This document shows, piece by piece, positions 27,619 to 38,652 of a DNA stretch of 64,000 nucleotides. The stretch's first letter is position 1. Each line of letters starts with the position of its first letter. The notes beneath the pieces are model-generated. The model was not told the origin of the DNA. It did no database searches and was given only the letters and a program-made list of their open reading frames with translations. This stretch comes from Sphingomonas jejuensis (GTDB lineage Bacteria; Pseudomonadota; Alphaproteobacteria; Sphingomonadales; Sphingomonadaceae): the NCBI RefSeq assembly GCF_011927695.1, contig NZ_JAATJE010000002.1, forward strand, positions 482,001 through 546,000, in the 5' to 3' direction. A program made the position numbers and the translations under genes.

Positions 27619-28419
27619 ATGACGCCCGACGACGTGATCCTGGCCGAGCGGCTGGCCGAGGCCGCCGGCGCCGCCATCCGCCCCTATTTCCGGACCGAAC
27701 ACGGCGCCGAGCTGAAGGCGGATCGATCCCCCGTGACGCTTGCGGACCGGGCGGCGGAAGCAGCCATGCGCCGCATCCTCGATGCGGAGCGGTCCGGCGA
27801 CGGCATCGTCGGCGAGGAATATGGCACGAAGGACGGCGTCACCGGTCGGCAATGGGTGCTGGATCCGATCGACGGCACGCGCAGCTTCACCGTCGGACGG
27901 CCGATCTTCGGCACGCTGATCGCGCTGCTGGAGGACGGGTGGCCCGTGCTTGGGATCATCGACCAGCCGGTGGCGCGCGAGCGCTGGGTTGGCGTCGCCG
28001 GCCGCCGGACCCTGTTCAACGGCGAGCGTGCCGCCACGCGTGCCTGTGCCGCACTGGAGGGCGCGATCGTCGCGACCACCAGCCCGCACCTGTTCGCCGA
28101 AGGCGATGTGCCGCATTACATGGCACTGGTCGCGGCGGCGTCCGGCGGACATGTGCGTCAGGGCCCCGTTTATGGCGGCGACTGCTATAATTACGGGCTG
28201 CTTGCATCCGGGCATCTGGACATCGTGTGCGAATCCGGGCTGCAGCTTTACGACTTCGCCGCCCTGGTGCCGGTGGTGGAGGGTGCCGGCGGGCGCATGT
28301 GCGACTGGAACGGCGATCCGCTGTCGTCGGAAAGCGAGGGGCATGTCGTCGCGATTGGCGACCCGGCCCGGACGGACGACGTGCTGGAAGCGCTGCGCGC
28401 GACTGCCCACGAGCATTGA
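27619..28419 (+). CDS. hisN: Histidinol-phosphatase, inositol-monophosphatase family
   Basis: 266 residues. The metal-binding EE pair (66-67) and DPIDGTRSF (82-90) are the defining motifs, with GDCYNYGLLASGHLDIV as the late metal loop. HisN-type enzymes remove phosphate from histidinol phosphate; inositol monophosphatase activity is the alternative assignment. It shares an operon with prs and no other his gene is close except hisC at 41 kb. Confidence 0.88.
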   Translation: MTPDDVILAERLAEAAGAAIRPYFRTEHGAELKADRSPVTLADRAAEAAMRRILDAERSGDGIVGEEYGTKDGVTGRQWVLDPIDGTRSFTVGRPIFGTLIALLEDGWPVLGIIDQPVARERWVGVAGRRTLFNGERAATRACAALEGAIVATTSPHLFAEGDVPHYMALVAAASGGHVRQGPVYGGDCYNYGLLASGHLDIVCESGLQLYDFAALVPVVEGAGGRMCDWNGDPLSSESEGHVVAIGDPARTDDVLEALRATAHEH

Positions 28420-28533
28420 TCTTTCGGGCCCGCTCCGCTAGGGGCCGGCGCTTCACACGATCGTGACAAGAACGGGCCGGCCAGTGTGGGCTGCCGAGCC
28501 AGTTCGTTGATCGTCCTGAACGAGGAGACGAAA

Positions 28534-28737
28534 ATGCCCAAGCTGAAGACCAAGAGCGGGGTCAAGAAGCGATTCAAGATCACCGCGACCGGCAAGATCA
28601 AGCATGGCGTGGCCGGCAAGCGCCACCGCCTGATCTCGCACAACGCGAAGTATATCCGCCAGAACCGCGGCACCTCCGTGCTTTCCGACGCCGATACGGC
28701 GACGGTGAAGGCATGGGCGCCCTACGGCCTGCGTTAA
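28534..28737 (+). CDS. rpmI: 50S ribosomal protein L35
   Basis: 67 residues, starting [14 protein letters not shown] and ending WAPYGLR, a clear basic L35. GAGGAGA precedes ATG 28534. In most bacteria infC comes first; here the 114-base gap after hisN must hold the promoter and any L20 leader, but I could not identify a certain structure there. rplT follows after 13 bases. Confidence 0.97.
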   Translation: MPKLKTKSGVKKRFKITATGKIKHGVAGKRHRLISHNAKYIRQNRGTSVLSDADTATVKAWAPYGLR

Positions 28738-28750
28738 GGAGAGCTGAGAC

Positions 28751-29128
28751 ATGGCACGCGTCAAGCGGGGTGTAACCACCCGCGCCAAGCACAAGCGGAT
28801 CCTGGATCAGGCGAAGGGCTATTACGGCCGCCGCAAGAACACGATCCGCATCGCGCGTCAGGCGGTCGAGAAGGCCGGCCAGTACGCCTATCGCGACCGC
28901 AAGGTGAAGAAGCGCTCGTTCCGCGCGCTCTGGATCCAGCGCATCAACGCCGCCGTGCGCGCCGAGGGCCTGACCTACGGCGTGTTCATGCACGGCCTGA
29001 AGCTTGCGAACATCGACCTGGACCGCAAGGTCCTGGCCGACATCGCCATGCACGAGGGTGAGGCGTTCAGCGCCATCATCGCGCAGGTGAAGAGGGCCCT
29101 GCCCGAAGGCGCGCGCGTCGCGGCCTGA
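28751..29128 (+). CDS. rplT: 50S ribosomal protein L20
   Basis: 125 residues, starting [18 protein letters not shown], with the long basic helix [11 protein letters not shown] and the RNA-binding C-terminal half ([11 protein letters not shown]). It assembles early in the large subunit and, in many species, represses its own operon. A good terminator follows the gene. Confidence 0.97.
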   Translation: MARVKRGVTTRAKHKRILDQAKGYYGRRKNTIRIARQAVEKAGQYAYRDRKVKKRSFRALWIQRINAAVRAEGLTYGVFMHGLKLANIDLDRKVLADIAMHEGEAFSAIIAQVKRALPEGARVAA

Positions 29129-29151
29129 AGCGGGTTTCGGTCAAGACAGAA

Positions 29152-29184
29152 GGGGTCGTCCGGAAGGGCGGCCCCTTTTTCTTT
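29152..29184 (+). terminator. Rho-independent terminator of rpmI-rplT
   Basis: A ten-base-pair stem (GGGGTCGTCC with GGGCGGCCCC, two G-U pairs), a GGAA loop, and TTTTTCTTT directly behind. It lies 23 bases past the rplT stop. Confidence 0.85.
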
Positions 29185-29191
29185 GCCCGCG

Positions 29192-30091
29192 CTACCGCGT
29201 CCGGAACGCTTCCGCCGCGATCCAGTCCGCCACGCGCTCCCCATTGGGCATGCCGGGCGTGACGATGTCGAAATGGTTGGCATTGTCCGGCGCCAGCGTG
29301 CGCACCGGATCCCCGGCCGCGCGGGCCGCCTCCACATAGCCGGTCATGAAGGGCGCGAGCTCCGCAAGCACGAGCAGTTGCGGAAGGCCCAGCGGCAGAT
29401 GGTCGGACGGCGACGCGATCCGGTATTCGGCCGGACGCTCCGCCGGTGTGCCGCCCATCAGCGGGACGATCACGGGCCGGCCGCAGACCTGCGCGTCGGC
29501 GCCGACCAGCGGGGCGAGCGTGCCCGGCCCGTCGATCGCCACCACGGAGCGGAGGTGCGGGCTTGCCGGCCCGGGCGTCCAGGGCGCCGGCAGCCGGTGG
29601 CGCGATGCCGCCCATAGCGCGAGGTGGGCGCCGGCCGAGTGGCCGACCACGGTGACGCGGGCAAGGTCGAGCGGATGGCGGGTGGCGAGCGTCGCCAGGT
29701 GGTCGACGCCGGCCGCGATGTCCTGGAACGTGCCGGGCCAGCCGCCGCCGGCGTTCCCCACGCGGCGATAGTCGATGTCCCAGGTGGCGACGCCGCGGCG
29801 GCGCAGCATCTCCGACAGGCCGGGCATCGCGCTGTGATCGGATATGGCCGTGTTCCAGCAGCCGCCGTGGATGACGATGGCGACGGGAAAGGGCCCGTTG
29901 CCGGGCGGAAGCCTCAGCTCGCCCGACTGGATCTGCTCAGCGCCGTAGCGGACCGTCTCCGTGGGCGGCGGCAGCGCTTCGGAGCGCCGCTCCATTGTCG
30001 ACAGCGGCGTGGGCGCGCTGTCCTGAGCCGCAGCGATCGACGGACCGGCCGCGCACAGCGCCACCGAAAGCAGAACCACCGTGCCGCGCAT
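29192..30091 (-). CDS. Exported alpha/beta hydrolase
   Basis: 299 residues from ATG 30091 (GGGAGAGG precedes it), giving a signal peptide [20 protein letters not shown]. The fold has HGGCW (oxyanion region), the nucleophile elbow GHSAGAH and a late histidine in [10 protein letters not shown]. It resembles esterase/lipase or BD-FAE/HSL-type hydrolases. Substrate unknown. The in-frame ATG at 30118 would spoil the signal peptide. It interrupts the common rplT-pheS order from the opposite strand. Confidence 0.82.
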   Translation of the reverse strand: MRGTVVLLSVALCAAGPSIAAAQDSAPTPLSTMERRSEALPPPTETVRYGAEQIQSGELRLPPGNGPFPVAIVIHGGCWNTAISDHSAMPGLSEMLRRRGVATWDIDYRRVGNAGGGWPGTFQDIAAGVDHLATLATRHPLDLARVTVVGHSAGAHLALWAASRHRLPAPWTPGPASPHLRSVVAIDGPGTLAPLVGADAQVCGRPVIVPLMGGTPAERPAEYRIASPSDHLPLGLPQLLVLAELAPFMTGYVEAARAAGDPVRTLAPDNANHFDIVTPGMPNGERVADWIAAEAFRTR

Positions 30092-30165
30092 GTCGCCTCT
30101 CCCCCGAGCAGCCACCATGCGGACGATGCCTGAGCGCGAGAGGCGATGATAGGATGTCGGCGACC

Positions 30166-30381
30166 TCAGTCGGTCCAGCGGTTGCCTTCCTGGACGGGCG
30201 TCTTCGGCGCGGTGGAGGTGCGGGGCGGATGATCGTCCTTTCGCCGGCTGCCACCGCGTCCGTAGAGAAGCGCCGCGGCCAGGGCAGCGGAGCCGATCCC
30301 CAGGCCCACGCCGATGCCGGCCGCGGTCAGCGCCTTCCTGCGCTGCGCGTCCTGGTCGCGCTTGCTGTTGTCCTCCGCCAT
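30166..30381 (-). CDS. Small single-helix membrane protein, 71 residues
   Basis: Starts [16 protein letters not shown] behind a strong AGGAGGAGG, with one hydrophobic glycine/alanine helix (about 20-40) and a basic, proline-rich tail ending QEGNRWTD. No family recognised. The frame continues upstream to 30987 but only as a shadow of pheS. It is divergent from pheS with a 78-base gap. Confidence 0.6.
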   Translation of the reverse strand: MAEDNSKRDQDAQRRKALTAAGIGVGLGIGSAALAAALLYGRGGSRRKDDHPPRTSTAPKTPVQEGNRWTD

Positions 30382-30459
30382 CCGGTCCTCCTCCTGTTGC
30401 GGGCGTGCTTCGGCCGCCTTAAGCGCGCCAGAGTAGCGCCGAACACAACGGAACGTCCA

Positions 30460-31548
30460 ATGGCCGAGATCGACGACCTTCACGACAGCCTGATCGCCGC
30501 GGTGGCAGACGCCGCGGACCTGCCGGCGCTGGAAGGCGTGCGGGTCGGCGCGCTCGGAAAACAGGGAAGCGTCTCCGCGCTCCTGAAGACGCTTGGCGGC
30601 ATGACGCCGGAGCAGCGCCAGACGGAGGGTCCGCGCATCAACGGATTGCGCGAGGCGGTGTCGGCGGCGATCGCCGCGCGCAAGGCCGCGCTGGAGCAGG
30701 CGGCGCTCGACCAGCGGCTCGCGTCCGAGCGCATCGACCTGTCGCTGCCGGCGCCGGACGCGCCGGCGGGAAGCGTCCATCCGGTGTCCCAGGTGATGGA
30801 CGAGCTTGCCGAGATCTTCGCCGACCTCGGCTTTTCGGTCGCGACCGGCCCGGAGATCGAGGACGACTGGCACAATTTCACCGCGCTCAACATTCCCGAG
30901 AGCCATCCGGCCCGGGCGATGCACGACACCTTCTATTTCGGGGACGACACCGCCCGCGACGGCCGGCGCATGCTGCTGCGGACGCACACATCGCCGGTGC
31001 AGATCCGCACCATGACGTCAAAGGCGCCGCCGATCCGCATCATCGCGCCCGGCCGCACCTACCGGTCCGACAGCGATGCGACGCACACGCCGATGTTCCA
31101 CCAGGTCGAAGGGCTGGTGATCGACCGCGGCATCCACATGGGCCATCTGAAGTGGACGCTGGAGACGTTCGTGCGCGCCTTTTTCGAGCGCGACGACATC
31201 GTGCTGCGGATGCGGCCGAGCTATTTCCCGTTCACCGAGCCGTCCGCCGAGGTCGACGTCGGCTACACGCTCGACAAGGGGCGCCGGGTGATCGGCGGTG
31301 CGATGCCGGACGGCTGGATGGAGATTCTGGGATCCGGCATGGTCCACCCGAAGGTGATCGCCGCGTGCGGGCTCGACCCGGACGAGTGGCAGGGCTTTGC
31401 CTTCGGGTGCGGCATCGACCGGCTGGCAATGCTCAAATACGGCATGGACGACCTTCGCGCCTTCTTCGACGGCGACCTGCGCTGGCTGCGGCACTACGGC
31501 TTTGCCGCCCTTGACGTTCCCACGCTGTCCGGCGGAGTTTCGGCATGA
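30460..31548 (+). CDS. pheS: Phenylalanyl-tRNA synthetase alpha subunit
   Basis: 362 residues starting [12 protein letters not shown]. The class II catalytic core is clear: [21 protein letters not shown] (motif 2 region) and [16 protein letters not shown] with motif 3 [13 protein letters not shown]. It forms an alpha2-beta2 enzyme with PheT. pheT overlaps its end by four bases. Confidence 0.96.
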   Translation: MAEIDDLHDSLIAAVADAADLPALEGVRVGALGKQGSVSALLKTLGGMTPEQRQTEGPRINGLREAVSAAIAARKAALEQAALDQRLASERIDLSLPAPDAPAGSVHPVSQVMDELAEIFADLGFSVATGPEIEDDWHNFTALNIPESHPARAMHDTFYFGDDTARDGRRMLLRTHTSPVQIRTMTSKAPPIRIIAPGRTYRSDSDATHTPMFHQVEGLVIDRGIHMGHLKWTLETFVRAFFERDDIVLRMRPSYFPFTEPSAEVDVGYTLDKGRRVIGGAMPDGWMEILGSGMVHPKVIAACGLDPDEWQGFAFGCGIDRLAMLKYGMDDLRAFFDGDLRWLRHYGFAALDVPTLSGGVSA

Positions 31549-33926
31549 AGTTCACCCTGTCCTGGCTGAAGGACCACCTCGACACGGACGCGTCGCCGGA
31601 GGCGATTGCCGAGACGCTGACGCGGATCGGGCTCGAGGTGGAGGGCGTCGAGAACCCGGCCGAAGCGCTGAAGCCGTTCCGCATCGCCCGCGTGCTCACC
31701 GCCGCACCGCATCCGCAGGCCGACAAGCTGCAGCTTCTGTCGGTGGACGCGGGATCGGGACCGCAGCAGGTCGTTTGCGGGGCGCCCAACGCGCGCGCCG
31801 GCCTGGTCGGCGTGTTCGGGGCGCCTGGCGCCTATGTGCCGGGGCTGGACGTCACGCTGAAGGTGGCATCGATCCGCGGCGTGGAGAGCCGGGGCATGAT
31901 GTGCTCGTCACGCGAGCTGGAGCTGGGCGACGACCATAGCGGTATCATCGAACTTCCCGAGGATGCGCCGATCGGTGCGGTCTACGCCGAATGGGCGAAG
32001 CTGGACGATGTCGTGTTCGACATTTCCGTCACACCCAACCGGCAGGACTGCATGGGCGTGCGCGGCATCGCGCGCGACCTGGCGGCGGCCGGCATCGGCA
32101 CGCTGAAGCCGATCGCCGTGCCGACGGTTCCGGCCGCCTTCCCGTGCCCCGTCGAGATCCGCACGGAGGATCCGGAGGGCTGCCCCGCCTTCCACGGCCG
32201 GGTCATTCGCGGGGTGCGGAACGGATCGTCGCCCGACTGGATGCAGCGGCGGCTGAAGGCGGTCGGGCAGCGGCCGATCTCCACCATCGTCGATATCACC
32301 AACTATCTGATGATCGACCAAGGCCGGCCGAGCCACGCCTATGACCTGGCCAAGCTCCACGGTGCCGTCGTGGCGCGGCGCGCGCGGAGCGGAGAGACCG
32401 TCGAGGTGCTGAACGGCCGCAGCTACACGCTGACGCCGGACATGACAGTGATCGCGGACGATGTGGAGGTCCATGACGTCGCCGGCATCATGGGCGGCGC
32501 GCATTCGGGCGTGGAGGACGGCACCACCGATCTGCTGCTGGAGGTCGCGTTCTTCGACCCCGAGCGGATCGCGCGAACGGGACAGGCGCTTGGGCTGACC
32601 AGCGATGCGCGCAGCCGGTTCGAGCGCGGCGTCGATCCGGCCTTCCTTGAGGATGGGCTTGCGCTGCTGAGCGCGCTGATCCTGGAGCATTGTGGCGGTA
32701 CGGCATCTGAGGTCGTGCGTGCGGGTGACGCGCCCGTGCCGCAGAAGCGCATCTCCTACGATCCGGCGCTGGCGGCGCGGCTGGGCGGCGTGTCGGTCCC
32801 CACGGACGAGCAGCGCGCGATCCTGGAGCGGCTGGGCTTTGCGGTGGAGCCGGACGGAGAGCGGCTGACCGTGATCCCGCCGTCATGGCGCCGTGACGTC
32901 GACGGAGCCGCCGACATCGTCGAGGAGGTCGTGCGGATGGTGGGCCTGGATGCGGTGCAGTCCGTACCCCTGACCCGCGACCCCGGCGTGGCCAAGCCGA
33001 CGGCAACCGCCGAGCAGCTGGTGGAACGCCGCGTCCGCCGTGCCGCGGCCGCCCGGGGGCTGCACGAGGCGGTGACGTGGAGCTTCCTGAGCGAGGCCGA
33101 GGCCGACGCATTCGGCGGTGGCGCCTGGACGCTGGCCAACCCGATCAGCGAGGACCTGAAGGTCATGCGCCCGTCGTTGCTGCCGGGCCTGCTGTCCGCG
33201 GCACGGCGCAACGCCGATCGTGGTGCGGCGCAGATCAGGCTGTTCGAGGTCGGCCGCCGCTACCTGGCGGATGCCGAGCGGCCGACGGTCGGCTTCGTGC
33301 TTGGAGGCGACCGCACGTCACGCAGCTGGGCGACCGGCAAAGCGCAGGGGTTCGATGCCTTCGATGCCAAGGCGGAGGCGATCGCGCTGCTCGGCGCCGC
33401 CGGAGCGCCGGTCGAGAACCTGCAGCTGATGGGCGAAGCTTCCGCTTCCTACCATCCCGGCCGCTCGGCCACGCTGCGGCTGGGACCGAAGACGATCCTG
33501 GCGGAGTTCGGCGTGCTCCATCCCGCGCTTGCCAAGACGCTCGACCTGCCGGCCGACATGGTCGCGGGCGAGGTGTTCCTGGATGCGCTGCCGGGCCGGC
33601 GCGATCGCGGCCCGAGCCGCACGAAGCCGACCTTCGCGCCGCCGGCGTTGCAGGCGGTGACGCGCGATTTCGCCTTTCTGCTGCCGGACGGGATCAGCGC
33701 GGATCAGCTGGTGCGGGCCATCAAGGGCGCGGACAAGGCGCTGATCACGGGCGCGCGGGTGTTCGACCTGTTCACCGGCCACGGCGTGCCGAAGGATCAC
33801 CGGTCGGTCGCGGTGGAGGTAACGCTGCAGCCGAGCGAGCGGAGCTTTGACGAGGCCGCGCTGGCCGGCGTCAGCGACAAGGTGGTGGCGGCGGCCGGCA
33901 AGCTGGGGGCCACGCTTCGTGGCTGA
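31545..33926 (+). CDS. pheT: Phenylalanyl-tRNA synthetase beta subunit
   Basis: 793 residues. An N-terminal tRNA-binding (EMAP-like) domain (about 40-150), the B3/B4 editing domain, the B5 DNA-binding-like part and the C-terminal ferredoxin-like anticodon-binding domain ending LGATLRG are all in place. The B4 editing site should remove mischarged tyrosine. The stop overlaps the GTG start of the epimerase gene. Confidence 0.96.
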   Translation: MKFTLSWLKDHLDTDASPEAIAETLTRIGLEVEGVENPAEALKPFRIARVLTAAPHPQADKLQLLSVDAGSGPQQVVCGAPNARAGLVGVFGAPGAYVPGLDVTLKVASIRGVESRGMMCSSRELELGDDHSGIIELPEDAPIGAVYAEWAKLDDVVFDISVTPNRQDCMGVRGIARDLAAAGIGTLKPIAVPTVPAAFPCPVEIRTEDPEGCPAFHGRVIRGVRNGSSPDWMQRRLKAVGQRPISTIVDITNYLMIDQGRPSHAYDLAKLHGAVVARRARSGETVEVLNGRSYTLTPDMTVIADDVEVHDVAGIMGGAHSGVEDGTTDLLLEVAFFDPERIARTGQALGLTSDARSRFERGVDPAFLEDGLALLSALILEHCGGTASEVVRAGDAPVPQKRISYDPALAARLGGVSVPTDEQRAILERLGFAVEPDGERLTVIPPSWRRDVDGAADIVEEVVRMVGLDAVQSVPLTRDPGVAKPTATAEQLVERRVRRAAAARGLHEAVTWSFLSEAEADAFGGGAWTLANPISEDLKVMRPSLLPGLLSAARRNADRGAAQIRLFEVGRRYLADAERPTVGFVLGGDRTSRSWATGKAQGFDAFDAKAEAIALLGAAGAPVENLQLMGEASASYHPGRSATLRLGPKTILAEFGVLHPALAKTLDLPADMVAGEVFLDALPGRRDRGPSRTKPTFAPPALQAVTRDFAFLLPDGISADQLVRAIKGADKALITGARVFDLFTGHGVPKDHRSVAVEVTLQPSERSFDEAALAGVSDKVVAAAGKLGATLRG

Positions 33927-34788
33927 CCGGGTTCGGATCGCCAGCGATGCCTTGTCGGCGGAGATCGATCCTTTCGGGGCGGAGCTGCAGAGGCTGACAA
34001 CCGCGGCAGGCGAGGAGCTGCTGTGGGACGGCGACCCGGCCTTCTGGACCGGGCGAGCCCCGCTGCTGTTCCCCATCGTCGGCGCGCTGAAGAACGGCGC
34101 ATATCGGCTGGACGGCGAGAGCTACACGCTTCCGAAACACGGGTTTGCGCGGACCAGCGCCTTTGCGCTGATCGAGCAGCAGGCCGACAGTGCGACCTTC
34201 CGGCTGGCAGACAGTGCCGAGACGCGGGCGCATTATCCGTTCACCTTCACGCTCGACATGGCGTTTGCGCTCTCGGGCGCCGAGCTCAGCATGAGGGCGA
34301 CGATCAGCAATCGCGGTCTGGCCCCGATGCCGTTCTCCTTCGGCTTTCACCCGGCGTTCCGCTGGCCGCTGCCCGGGACCGGTGCCAAAACCGACCACCG
34401 CATCCTGTTCGCCGCGGAAGAGCCTTCGGCGATCCGTGGCGTCAGCCCGGACGGTTTGCTCACCGGATCGCTGCCGAGTCCGGTGAACGGACGGGAGATC
34501 GCGCTGCGAGATGCGCTCTTCGCGCATGACGCGTTGGTGTGGGACGACCTGACGAGCCGAAGCCTGCGTTTCGAAGGCGCAGGCGGCGTCGCGCTCGACA
34601 TCACATTCCCCGACACGCCGATGCTGGGGCTGTGGATGAAGCCGGGCGCCGGTTATCTGTGCATCGAACCGTGGCAGGGGCATGCCGACCCGGAGGATGC
34701 GACCAGCGACCTGCGCGCAAAACCGGGGATCGTGGAAGTCGCGCCGGGCGACTTCCGCCGCTTCCGCATGACGGTCGCGCTGGGCTGA
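33919..34788 (+). CDS. Aldose 1-epimerase family protein
   Basis: 289 residues from GTG 33919, which lies eight bases inside the end of pheT, so translation is coupled. It has the galactose-mutarotase-like fold, with KHGFAR and FSFGFHPAFRWP (family histidines) and CIEPWQG. Such proteins interconvert sugar anomers or bind hexose 6-phosphates; the exact sugar is unknown. Its location behind pheT looks accidental. Confidence 0.82.
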   Translation: MADRVRIASDALSAEIDPFGAELQRLTTAAGEELLWDGDPAFWTGRAPLLFPIVGALKNGAYRLDGESYTLPKHGFARTSAFALIEQQADSATFRLADSAETRAHYPFTFTLDMAFALSGAELSMRATISNRGLAPMPFSFGFHPAFRWPLPGTGAKTDHRILFAAEEPSAIRGVSPDGLLTGSLPSPVNGREIALRDALFAHDALVWDDLTSRSLRFEGAGGVALDITFPDTPMLGLWMKPGAGYLCIEPWQGHADPEDATSDLRAKPGIVEVAPGDFRRFRMTVALG

Positions 34789-34795
34789 GGCGGGC

Positions 34796-36073
34796 CTAGC
34801 CGACCCAGTCGCGTCGGAGCGGCTTCACCGCGAGGAGGCCGAGCAGCGCGGCGACGACATAGGCGGAGAGCGCGATGATCGTCGCGTAAAGGAGCGAGTC
34901 GTCGCCGTAGCGGGCCGCAAGCCCGTCCGACATGGCACCCATGGCCCAGCTTCCGACGCCCAACCCGATGAGGTTGTTGATGAACAGGAAGCAGGCCGAC
35001 GCGGTCGCGCGCATCGGCGGCGGCACGAGGTGCTGCACCGCGGTGATCAGCGGCCCCAGCCACAGGATGTTGAGGCCGTGCGGCAGCAGGAGGAACAGCC
35101 ATGCGACAGTCGCATTGGGCGCGTAGAGGCCGGCGGCGAACAGGGGCGCGGTGAGCAGCCAGGCAATCGCCGGCAGGCGCGCATACCAGCCACGGTCGCG
35201 CGATCCCAGCCGGTCGGCGAGCACGCCGCCGGCGAGGACGCCCGCGATCCCGCCAATCAGCAACAGCGAGCCGACGAACATCGAGGTTTCGATCAGGTTG
35301 AAGCCGAACGAGCGGATCAGCACGGACGGCACCCAGAAGGCCAGGCCATAACCGCACATCGAGCTGAACGCGGCGGCGAAGCCCATCAGCCAGAAGCTGC
35401 GCTTGCGCGCCAGCATCGGGAACACGGTGGATACGCGGATCCGGTCGGCCGCAGCGGGCGCGGCGTCCATCATCCCGCGGCCGGGTTCGCGGACAACCAA
35501 GCGGAAGATGGGGGCCAGCACCACCCCGGCCAGACCCACGGTGACGAAGGCCTCCCGCCACCCGAACTCTTGCGCGATGTAGCCGCCCAAGAGGGCGCCG
35601 AACGCCAGCCCGACCGGCACGCCCAGCGAATAAATGGCGAGTGCGCGGGCGCGCTTTTCGGGCGGGTAGTAGTCCGCGATCATCGCATAGGAGGGGGCGA
35701 CGCCGCCCGCCTCGCCCACGCCCACGCCCAGCCGGAACAGGAACAGCTGCCAGAAACCCGTGGCGATGCCGCAGAGTGCTGTGAACCCGCTCCATACGGT
35801 CAGGGAGATGGTGATGACCCAGCTTCGGCTCGTGCGGTCGGCCACCAGCGCGAGCGGGATGGCGAGTGTCGAATAAAGAAGGGCAAAGGCGATGCCGCCA
35901 AGCGCGCCGAGCTGCGTGTCCGTCAGCTGCAGCTCCGTCTTGATCGGCTGCGCAAGGATGCCGAGGATCTGCCGATCCAGGAAGTTGAAGGTGTAGACCA
36001 GCAGCAGCATGCCGAGCACCAGCCGCCGATAGCCGGGGGTCGGGACCACTGGCCCGGGTCCGCGCGTCGCCAT
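34796..36073 (-). CDS. MFS transporter, spinster-like
   Basis: 425 residues with twelve hydrophobic helices. The MFS motif A between helices 2 and 3 reads ADRTSRSW and its echo ADRLGSRDRG lies between helices 8 and 9. The N-terminus YTFNFLDRQILGIL is typical of spinster-like families that move small organic acids or lipids. It is 64 bases downstream of the TonB receptor on the same strand, so it may carry the same nutrient over the inner membrane. Confidence 0.85.
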   Translation of the reverse strand: MATRGPGPVVPTPGYRRLVLGMLLLVYTFNFLDRQILGILAQPIKTELQLTDTQLGALGGIAFALLYSTLAIPLALVADRTSRSWVITISLTVWSGFTALCGIATGFWQLFLFRLGVGVGEAGGVAPSYAMIADYYPPEKRARALAIYSLGVPVGLAFGALLGGYIAQEFGWREAFVTVGLAGVVLAPIFRLVVREPGRGMMDAAPAAADRIRVSTVFPMLARKRSFWLMGFAAAFSSMCGYGLAFWVPSVLIRSFGFNLIETSMFVGSLLLIGGIAGVLAGGVLADRLGSRDRGWYARLPAIAWLLTAPLFAAGLYAPNATVAWLFLLLPHGLNILWLGPLITAVQHLVPPPMRATASACFLFINNLIGLGVGSWAMGAMSDGLAARYGDDSLLYATIIALSAYVVAALLGLLAVKPLRRDWVG

Positions 36074-36137
36074 GATTGCCTCTCCCGTTCCTTCTTATGC
36101 CACCGTCATCCCAGCCGGGATGACGGCTGGCAAGCGG

Positions 36138-38534
36138 TCAGAAGCGGGCGCCCAGCGTCACGAACACCTGGCGCGGGTTGCCGTAGAAGGCGGTCACCGT
36201 GCCTTCGCGGCCCAGGCTGGGGACGATCGTGCCGGCCGGCGTGATGGTCGGCTGTCCGGTCACCGCATTGGCCGCAGCGAACTGATAACCGGAGGTGATG
36301 TAGCGCTCGTCCAGGATGTTCTTGGCGTGGAGCCCGACCGAGAAGCGATCGTCCATGAAACGGTAGACGAGATTTGCGTCCCATAGCGCGTAGCCGGGCT
36401 GATCAAGGAACGGGCTGGGCGTTTCGAACTGCGAGGTCTCGCTGCGGTAGGAGACGGTGGTGGACGCGTCGACCGAGCCGCTGCCGATCGGCGCGGTGGC
36501 ACCCAGCGTGCCTGACAGCGTCCAGTCCGGCGTGTTCTGGATGCGGCGGAAATCGGACACGTCGACGCCGGTGTTGCCGATGAACTCGTCATATTGCGCG
36601 TCGATGTAGCCGAGCGTGCCGCCAAGCGTGATCTGCGATCCCGGGCCCGCGAAGCCGCGCAGCAGCCGGGCGTTCGCCTCCGCCTCGATGCCCTTGAAGG
36701 TGGCCGAGGCGGCATTGGTGGTGACGCCGGCGAACCCTTCGAAGATGCCGTCGCCATTGGCATCGACGCCGACCGATCCCGGCACCTGCACGTCCGTATA
36801 GTCGGCGTAGAAGCCGGTGAGGCCGAAGGTCAGCGCGCGATCGAACAGCGATCCCTTGATCCCGACCTCGTAGCTGTCGACCGTCTCGGGCTCGAACAGG
36901 AAGAAGTCGTAGATCTCGTCATACTGGATGCCGGGCGTGCCGTTGTTGTTCGGCGCGATGTTGGCGGAGCCGCGCGGGTCGAAGCCGCCGCCCTTGAAGC
37001 CTTGCGAATAGGATGCGTAGACGAGGAGGTCGGCCGTGGGCTTCAGCTGCACGGAGGCCCGCGGCGTGAACTTCTCGAACTCCGCCTCGCCGCGGAAGTT
37101 GGTGATCGGCGCGCCCAGGTTGACGCCGTTGCCGCCGAACTGCGGCGACGCACCGCCAAGGCGGTTGGCCTTGAAGATGGTCGAGGTGCGGTTGTCGCGC
37201 GTGTAGCGGCCGCCGACCGACACGCCGAGCCAATCGGTGAGGTCGTAGGTGAAGTCGCCGAAGAAGGACCAGGTGTCCGTCTGGACGTTGCCGGTGGTGA
37301 GCTGCCCGAAGCCGCCCGCAAGCGGGATCCCGATCAGCGGGCCGGTGGTCGCCAGGATCACGTCGAACGCGGTCGAGGCCTCCGCATCGAGATAATAGAA
37401 TCCAACGAGACCGTTCAGCCGGTCGGAGGCGTAGAGCAGCTGGAATTCCTGGCTGACCTGCTCGTTGCGGTAGACGGCGGGGACGTCAACGTCGACGGTG
37501 GGCAGCGCGTCGAAGTCGATCGGGGTGAAGCTGCGATCCTGGCGCCACGCGCTGATCGAGCGGAAGGTCAAGGCGTCGCTCAGCTCGGCCGTGATCGACA
37601 TGGACAGGCCGCCCGCCTCCACATCGTTGCGCGGGCTGTTGAGGCCGGCGCGGGTGTCATATTCGTCTTCCAGCACGGGCGCGCCCGTCAGCAGCGACGG
37701 AATGAGACGGTGGCCGTTGCGCGCATTCGACTGATCGTCGGTGTAGTCGCCCGACAGGCGGATGAAGAGGCGGCTGTCCGGCGTTTCGAACTCAAGGGTG
37801 CCGCGACCGGCCCATATGTCCTTGTTGTAGTTCTCGATCCCGAGATTGATGTTGTCGCCGAAGCCGCCGCGCGACAGCCGCGCGACCGAGCCGCCGATGC
37901 GGAACATGTCACCGATGGGTGCCGACACGGAGATGACGCCGTCGGCCTGATCGTAGCTGCCATAGGTGGCGCGCACGCGGACCTCGAAATCGGACGGCAG
38001 GCGGCGGGTGACGTACTTGATTGCACCGCCGATGGTGTTGCGGCCGTAAAGCGTGCCCTGCGGTCCGCGCAGCACCTCGATCCGCTCCACGTCATAGATG
38101 TCGAGCACGGCGGCCTGCGGCCGGTTGAGGTAGACGTCGTCAAGGTAGATGCCGACGCCGGCCTCGAACCCCGGCACCGGATCCTGCTGACCGACGCCGC
38201 GGATGAAGGCGGTGAGGGTCGAGTTGGTGCCGCGGGAGTTCTCCAGCGTGGCGTTCGGCGTGATGTTGGCAAGGTCGGTGATGTCGATCGATCCGGCCGC
38301 CTCCAGCTGGTCCCCAGTGAACGCGCTGATCGCGATCGGCACGTCCAGCAGGTTTTCCGCCCGGCGCCGCGCGGTGACGATGATGTCGTCGGTGACCGGC
38401 GCTTCCTCGGCCACGGCCTCCCCGGCGGCAGCGGCGGAGGCCTCCGCCTGATCGCCCGTCTGCGCGACGGCGGGAAGCGCAAGCGCGGCAAGCGAGACGC
38501 CAAGCGCCAATCGAACGGATGCAGTCAGCCTCAT
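36138..38534 (-). CDS. TonB-dependent receptor
   Basis: 798 residues with signal peptide MRLTASVRLALGVSLAALA, TonB box DDIIVTARRR (about 48-57), plug domain with GTNSTLTAFIRGVGQQ and VLRGPQGTLYGRNTIGGA, then a 22-strand barrel ending in an aromatic final strand QVFVTLGARF. It takes up a scarce nutrient across the outer membrane using TonB energy. ATG 38534 has AGGGAGG nine bases upstream; ATG 38543 would touch the ribosome site. The ligand is not clear; its barrel resembles the general sphingomonad iron/organic-substrate type. Confidence 0.9.
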   Translation of the reverse strand: MRLTASVRLALGVSLAALALPAVAQTGDQAEASAAAAGEAVAEEAPVTDDIIVTARRRAENLLDVPIAISAFTGDQLEAAGSIDITDLANITPNATLENSRGTNSTLTAFIRGVGQQDPVPGFEAGVGIYLDDVYLNRPQAAVLDIYDVERIEVLRGPQGTLYGRNTIGGAIKYVTRRLPSDFEVRVRATYGSYDQADGVISVSAPIGDMFRIGGSVARLSRGGFGDNINLGIENYNKDIWAGRGTLEFETPDSRLFIRLSGDYTDDQSNARNGHRLIPSLLTGAPVLEDEYDTRAGLNSPRNDVEAGGLSMSITAELSDALTFRSISAWRQDRSFTPIDFDALPTVDVDVPAVYRNEQVSQEFQLLYASDRLNGLVGFYYLDAEASTAFDVILATTGPLIGIPLAGGFGQLTTGNVQTDTWSFFGDFTYDLTDWLGVSVGGRYTRDNRTSTIFKANRLGGASPQFGGNGVNLGAPITNFRGEAEFEKFTPRASVQLKPTADLLVYASYSQGFKGGGFDPRGSANIAPNNNGTPGIQYDEIYDFFLFEPETVDSYEVGIKGSLFDRALTFGLTGFYADYTDVQVPGSVGVDANGDGIFEGFAGVTTNAASATFKGIEAEANARLLRGFAGPGSQITLGGTLGYIDAQYDEFIGNTGVDVSDFRRIQNTPDWTLSGTLGATAPIGSGSVDASTTVSYRSETSQFETPSPFLDQPGYALWDANLVYRFMDDRFSVGLHAKNILDERYITSGYQFAAANAVTGQPTITPAGTIVPSLGREGTVTAFYGNPRQVFVTLGARF

Positions 38535-38608
38535 CGATCCCATCCTCCCTCGGGCGGCGACCTGTTGCCGGTCTTGCCGCGTCGTTCGATGGTCTGCATA
38601 CTGAAACC

Positions 38609-38622
38609 TGAACCGGGATTCA
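38609..38622. promoter_or_regulatory. Candidate operator between TonB receptor and TetR gene
   Basis: Imperfect palindrome TGAACCGGGATTCA (TGAA-6-TTCA with one more symmetric pair inside) in the divergent gap. TetR proteins often bind such sites near their own gene. No biochemical support. Confidence 0.3.
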
Positions 38623-38652
38623 ACTTCGGTGTTGCGGGAGGACGATGTGGCG

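Noticed and set aside
28420-28533. infC or an L20-type leader before rpmI
   Set aside because: No infC frame exists here, and the G+C inverted repeats are too short and common in this DNA to call a leader.
30382-30987. N-terminal extension of the 71-residue membrane protein
   Set aside because: Antisense to pheS; a strong ribosome site marks ATG 30381 instead.
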